Below are positions 61,301 to 64,000 of a DNA stretch of 64,000 nucleotides, piece after piece. Both the position numbers and the translations under genes were made by a program. Source of the DNA: Neobacillus notoginsengisoli (lineage in GTDB: Bacteria > Bacillota > Bacilli > Bacillales > Cytobacillaceae). Position 1 is the first letter of the stretch. Each line of letters starts with the position of its first letter. The stretch is taken from contig NZ_QWEG01000004.1 of NCBI RefSeq assembly GCF_003515685.1, positions 124,001-188,000 on the forward strand, read 5' to 3'. The notes under the pieces were generated by a model that saw only the letters and a program-made list of their open reading frames with translations, did not search any database and was not told the origin of the DNA.

Positions 61301-62980
61301 TTGGCACGTACGAATAGATGTTGTATAGAAAGAGAAACTGCACAAGGTAAATTCGGGATGGTAGCGACAGCCCACCCGCTGGCGACCGAGATTGGCGCTA
61401 AGGTGCTTAAAGCGGGCGGCAACGCCATAGATGCGGCAGTGGCAATCCAGTTCGCGCTGAATGTCGGAGAGCCGATGATGACCGGAATCGGCGGCTCCGG
61501 CTTTATGATGATCTATCATAAGGAGAGCGGAGAGTTAAAAGTTTTTAATGGGCACTCGGAAGCGCCGGCGGCAGCCCATCCAAATATGTTCCTTGATGAG
61601 ACGGAAGAAGTCATCCCTTTCAGGAAGCGGTCGACCCATGCGACAGCGGTAGGGATTCCGGGCATCCTGAAAGCGATGGACGCGGCACTTAAGGAATATG
61701 GCAGCAAACCGCTTGCGGACTTGATTGAACCATCCATTCAGGCGTGTGAGGAAGGAATTCCTCTTAACTGGGTATTCCTGAACTCATTTGATGAATTCGG
61801 CTACCGTTTGGGTGATGAAGCGCGTAAGTACTTTTTGGCCGAGGGAGAAAAGTTCGAGGAAGGCCACCTGCTGAAAAAGCCACACTTGGCAAAAACGTTC
61901 CATATTTTGCAAAAAGAGGGGGTTGGCGCGTTTTACGAAGGGGAAATAGCAGAGGCGATTGCCAACACTCTCCAAGGTCTCGGCGGCTTCATGACAATGG
62001 ATGATTTGAAAAATTACCGTCATACCGTCGATGAACCATTCCGCGGAACGTACCGAGGCTATGAAATCGCATCAGCAGGCCCGCCAACGGCCGGTGGCCC
62101 AAGCTTGCATTATATTCTCAAACTGCTTGAGAACTTTGATTTGGCTTCGTATGGACCTAGGTCGTGGGAAAAGTATTATTTATTTGTAGAAAGTATGCGT
62201 CTCGCCTTTTCAGATAAAATTGCCTATATCGCCGACCCTGCCTTCAATGACATTCCGTTAAAGGGGATGGCTGATGAACGGTATTTGGCGGAGAGACTGA
62301 ACTATATCAATTTCGAATTCAGAAATTTGGACATTGACTTCGGTAACCCTTGGAAGTACCAGGATGGAAAAGGGCGGCCGGTGATCAGGCAGCCGTTTGA
62401 ATCGGAAAAATCGGAGACGACCCATTTCACTGTAGCGGACCGATGGGGAAATATCGCCGCATGTACATCGACTGTTGAGCATCCATTCGGAACAGGTATT
62501 ATCGTACCGGGCTACGGGTTCCTGCTGAACAATGAATTGACTGACTTCGACGCCATTCCTGGCGGAGTGAACGAAGCTGAGCCGGGTAAACGGCCCGTCA
62601 GCTGCAAGTGTCCAACCATTTTATTTAAGGACGGGAAGCCGTACGTGACCCTCGGTTCACCGGGAGGCCCGACCATTATCGCATCTGTTTTCCAGACGAT
62701 TGTGAATCTCATCGATTTCGGAATGGATTTGAAGGATGCAATTGAAGAGCCAAGAATTTTTTCGACACCGGGTATGCTGCTGTCCTGGGAACAGGGAATC
62801 GACCCTTTGGCAAAAGGCAAACTCGAATCAATGAACTATGAGTTTGGCGACGAACCGCACATCATCGGCAATGTCCAAGCGATTCAGTTCGACCATGAAA
62901 AAGAAACGATGGTCGGAGCCGCAGATTCCAGCCGCGAAGGTACCGCAATCGGGATTGATTTTTTGCCGGGTGAGGAATAA
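61301..62980 (+). CDS. gamma-glutamyltransferase family protein, YwrD-like
   Basis: A 559-residue Ntn-type enzyme of the gamma-glutamyltranspeptidase family without a signal peptide, like B. subtilis YwrD. The autocleavage and nucleophile Thr is expected in KSETTHFTVAD (near residue 370), followed by the GNIAACTSTVEHPFG and SPGGPTI substrate-site motifs. Likely hydrolyses or transfers gamma-glutamyl or related acyl groups in the cytoplasm. TTG 61301 is chosen because GAGGGGAG lies just before it and the next in-frame ATG is internal. Confidence 0.83.
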   Translation: MARTNRCCIERETAQGKFGMVATAHPLATEIGAKVLKAGGNAIDAAVAIQFALNVGEPMMTGIGGSGFMMIYHKESGELKVFNGHSEAPAAAHPNMFLDETEEVIPFRKRSTHATAVGIPGILKAMDAALKEYGSKPLADLIEPSIQACEEGIPLNWVFLNSFDEFGYRLGDEARKYFLAEGEKFEEGHLLKKPHLAKTFHILQKEGVGAFYEGEIAEAIANTLQGLGGFMTMDDLKNYRHTVDEPFRGTYRGYEIASAGPPTAGGPSLHYILKLLENFDLASYGPRSWEKYYLFVESMRLAFSDKIAYIADPAFNDIPLKGMADERYLAERLNYINFEFRNLDIDFGNPWKYQDGKGRPVIRQPFESEKSETTHFTVADRWGNIAACTSTVEHPFGTGIIVPGYGFLLNNELTDFDAIPGGVNEAEPGKRPVSCKCPTILFKDGKPYVTLGSPGGPTIIASVFQTIVNLIDFGMDLKDAIEEPRIFSTPGMLLSWEQGIDPLAKGKLESMNYEFGDEPHIIGNVQAIQFDHEKETMVGAADSSREGTAIGIDFLPGEE

Positions 62981-63043
62981 TACAACTAGAAAAACTCTTC
63001 GATTTCGGTTAGGATGGTAAACGAGACGAAAGGAGCGAACCAC

Positions 63044-63229
63044 TTGGGCAAAGAAATCACCGACAAAGACACGCAGGTCACCTTCCTGAAACAGCGGCTG
63101 AACCTGTTTATGGACCTGCTTGACGCAATTGAACCAGAAGAAGCGGACGTCGACGACATCGATCGCCTGCTTGAAATCATTGACGAAATTGAATCCAAAG
63201 TGCGCGAATTCAATCACCGCGACCTCTAA
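63044..63229 (+). CDS. SE1561-family small protein
   Basis: A 61-residue acidic, helical protein starting MGKEITDKDTQVTFLKQRL, matching the short Firmicutes family named SE1561. Function unknown. TTG start at 63044 with AAAGGAG seven bases upstream; an ATG ten codons earlier lacks a ribosome site. Terminator overlaps the stop. Confidence 0.75.
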   Translation: MGKEITDKDTQVTFLKQRLNLFMDLLDAIEPEEADVDDIDRLLEIIDEIESKVREFNHRDL

Positions 63230-63255
63230 ACCCTGCCAAGTGCAGGGTTTTTATT
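63228..63255 (+). terminator. intrinsic terminator
   Basis: AAACCCTGC-N5-GCAGGGTTT followed by TTATTC. Confidence 0.88.
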
Positions 63256-63280
63256 CTTTTTGCAAAACTGACTGTGTGAT

Positions 63281-63640
63281 TTCGGACAGTGAACCGGATA
63301 TTTGCGGTCGTGGAGTCCGAATACGGGGTTGATTCGGACAATGAATGGTTTTTGGCTGTCGGGGAGTCCGAATACTGCAAGGATTCGGACAGCAAACAGG
63401 TTTTTCGCGGTCGTAGAGTCCGAATACGGCATGGAATCGGACAGCAAACAGGTTTTTCGCGGTCGTAGAGTCCGAATACGGCATGGATTCGGACAGTAAA
63501 CAGGTTTTTCACGGTCGTGGAGCCCGAATACGACCTGGATTCGGACAGCTAATAGGTTTTTCACGATCGTAGAGTCCGAATACGACCTGGATTCGGACAG
63601 CTAATAGGTTTTTCACGATCGTAGAGTCCGAATCTATTTT
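63281..63640. repeat. 52-bp tandem array (TTCGGACAG family)
   Basis: Seven units start at 63281, 63333, 63384, 63436, 63488, 63540 and 63592 (steps 51-52). Each has TTCGGAC and, 41 bp end to end, GTCCGAA, then an 11-bp linker. It shares the TTCGGAC/GTCCGAA core with the array at 23502 but has a different interior. It lies downstream of the SE1561 gene. Confidence 0.93.
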
Positions 63641-63690
63641 TGCAAATAAACTTCACTCACACACTTCCAGCCAACAGCACTGTTCTGCCA

Positions 63691-63704
63691 AGAAAGCGCT
63701 TTTA
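63691..63704 (+). promoter_or_regulatory. candidate cre (CcpA) site
   Basis: AGAAAGCGCTTTTA, 12 of 14 matches to the cre consensus TGWAARCGYTWNCW, 26 bp before a TATAAT at 63730-63735 upstream of the fumarase gene. Confidence 0.45.
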
Positions 63705-63795
63705 TCTTTAATCCCTTTCAAGTTAGCAGTATAATGAAGAAGGACGGAATTGTTTCAAAATTCATACTAGAGCTGTTGATCAAGGGGGAGAAGCA

Positions 63796-64000
63796 GTGAA
63801 GATAGAAAAATTTCAGGAAAGTATGTACAAACTGATTGTAGAAACTTCTACAAAGCTGCCAAAGGATGTACGCCGGGCAATCAAGGCCGCGGCTGAAAGA
63901 GAAAACGCCGGAACGCGTTCGGCAATGAGCCTTGCAACGATCACAAACAATATTCAAATGGCTGATGAGCAGGTTTCTCCAATCTGCCAGGATACCGGCC
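63796..64000 (+). CDS. class I fumarate hydratase, N-terminal part
   Basis: The first 68 codons of a gene cut by the window edge. The protein begins MKIEKFQESMYKLIVET and reaches PICQDTG, the conserved N-terminal motif of class I [4Fe-4S] fumarases and related L-tartrate dehydratase alpha subunits. It should hydrate fumarate to malate in the citric acid cycle. GTG start with AAGGGGGAG upstream. B. subtilis uses a class II enzyme (CitG), so an iron-sulfur type is of interest. Confidence 0.8.
   Translation, partial: MKIEKFQESMYKLIVETSTKLPKDVRRAIKAAAERENAGTRSAMSLATITNNIQMADEQVSPICQDTG

Noticed and set aside
63210-63564. Overlapping minus-strand frames through the 52-bp array near the right end
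   Set aside because: Several frames are open at once because the repeat units lack stops; none has a ribosome site, and the sequence is explained by the array.

Overview
The window is chromosomal DNA from a spore-forming, low-to-mid GC Bacillaceae (Bacillus/Mesobacillus/Cytobacillus-like). Evidence: AGGAGG-type ribosome sites with frequent TTG and GTG starts, a lia envelope-stress operon, sinI/sinR, sigma-B-type promoters, and synteny with the Bacillus subtilis yfk/yfl region (yfkM, mapB, yfkK, yfkH, yfkF, yfkE, yfkD). No rRNA, tRNA, prophage, CRISPR array or intact insertion sequence was found.

Layout. 1-5 kb: maltose acetyltransferase, acetate-type symporter with DUF485 partner, phosphatase, acetyltransferase, ECF sigma factor and its membrane partner. 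6-9.7 kb: yknWXYZ-type transporter behind an ECF-type promoter. 10-19 kb: glnS, an oxidoreductase, an FNR-box-preceded membrane ferredoxin, a GGDEF protein, a DEAD-box-like helicase and an amidase. 19-25 kb: Rieske/FAD oxidoreductase, trans-sulfuration enzyme, CBS protein, LysM-CAP protein. 25-29 kb: liaIH-liaFSR without liaG. 29-41 kb: ion-transport and membrane genes (single-repeat K+ pore-like protein, CorA, BI-1, MscL), AmpS, LysR/purine permease, RocB and MFS. 41-47 kb: topB, a TolB-like propeller and hutH. 47-49.1 kb: a biofilm-switch locus. 49-63 kb: the yfk-type block with stress and metal genes. The right edge cuts a class I fumarase.

The most striking locus is 48.4-49.1 kb. A c-di-GMP-I riboswitch aptamer lies directly upstream of a 49-codon sinI antirepressor gene, and sinR lies convergent to it. 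This implies direct c-di-GMP control of the SinI/SinR switch. A GGDEF protein is encoded elsewhere in the window.

The second theme is non-coding. Ten 3' intergenic spaces, most of them between convergent genes, hold tandem arrays. Several unrelated sequence families share one period of 51-52 bp, and most of those units contain an inverted repeat. Another family has a period of 21 bp. Both periods are near multiples of the DNA helical repeat. In addition, the perfect palindrome TTTTGCAAAA occurs 22 times by eye count, mostly between genes.

Regulation readable from sequence includes four sigma-B-type promoters, an ECF promoter, a class II FNR-type site, PerR- and Fur-like boxes before the P-type ATPase gene, a LysR operator, and a strong-promoter/terminator mini-unit upstream of hutH.
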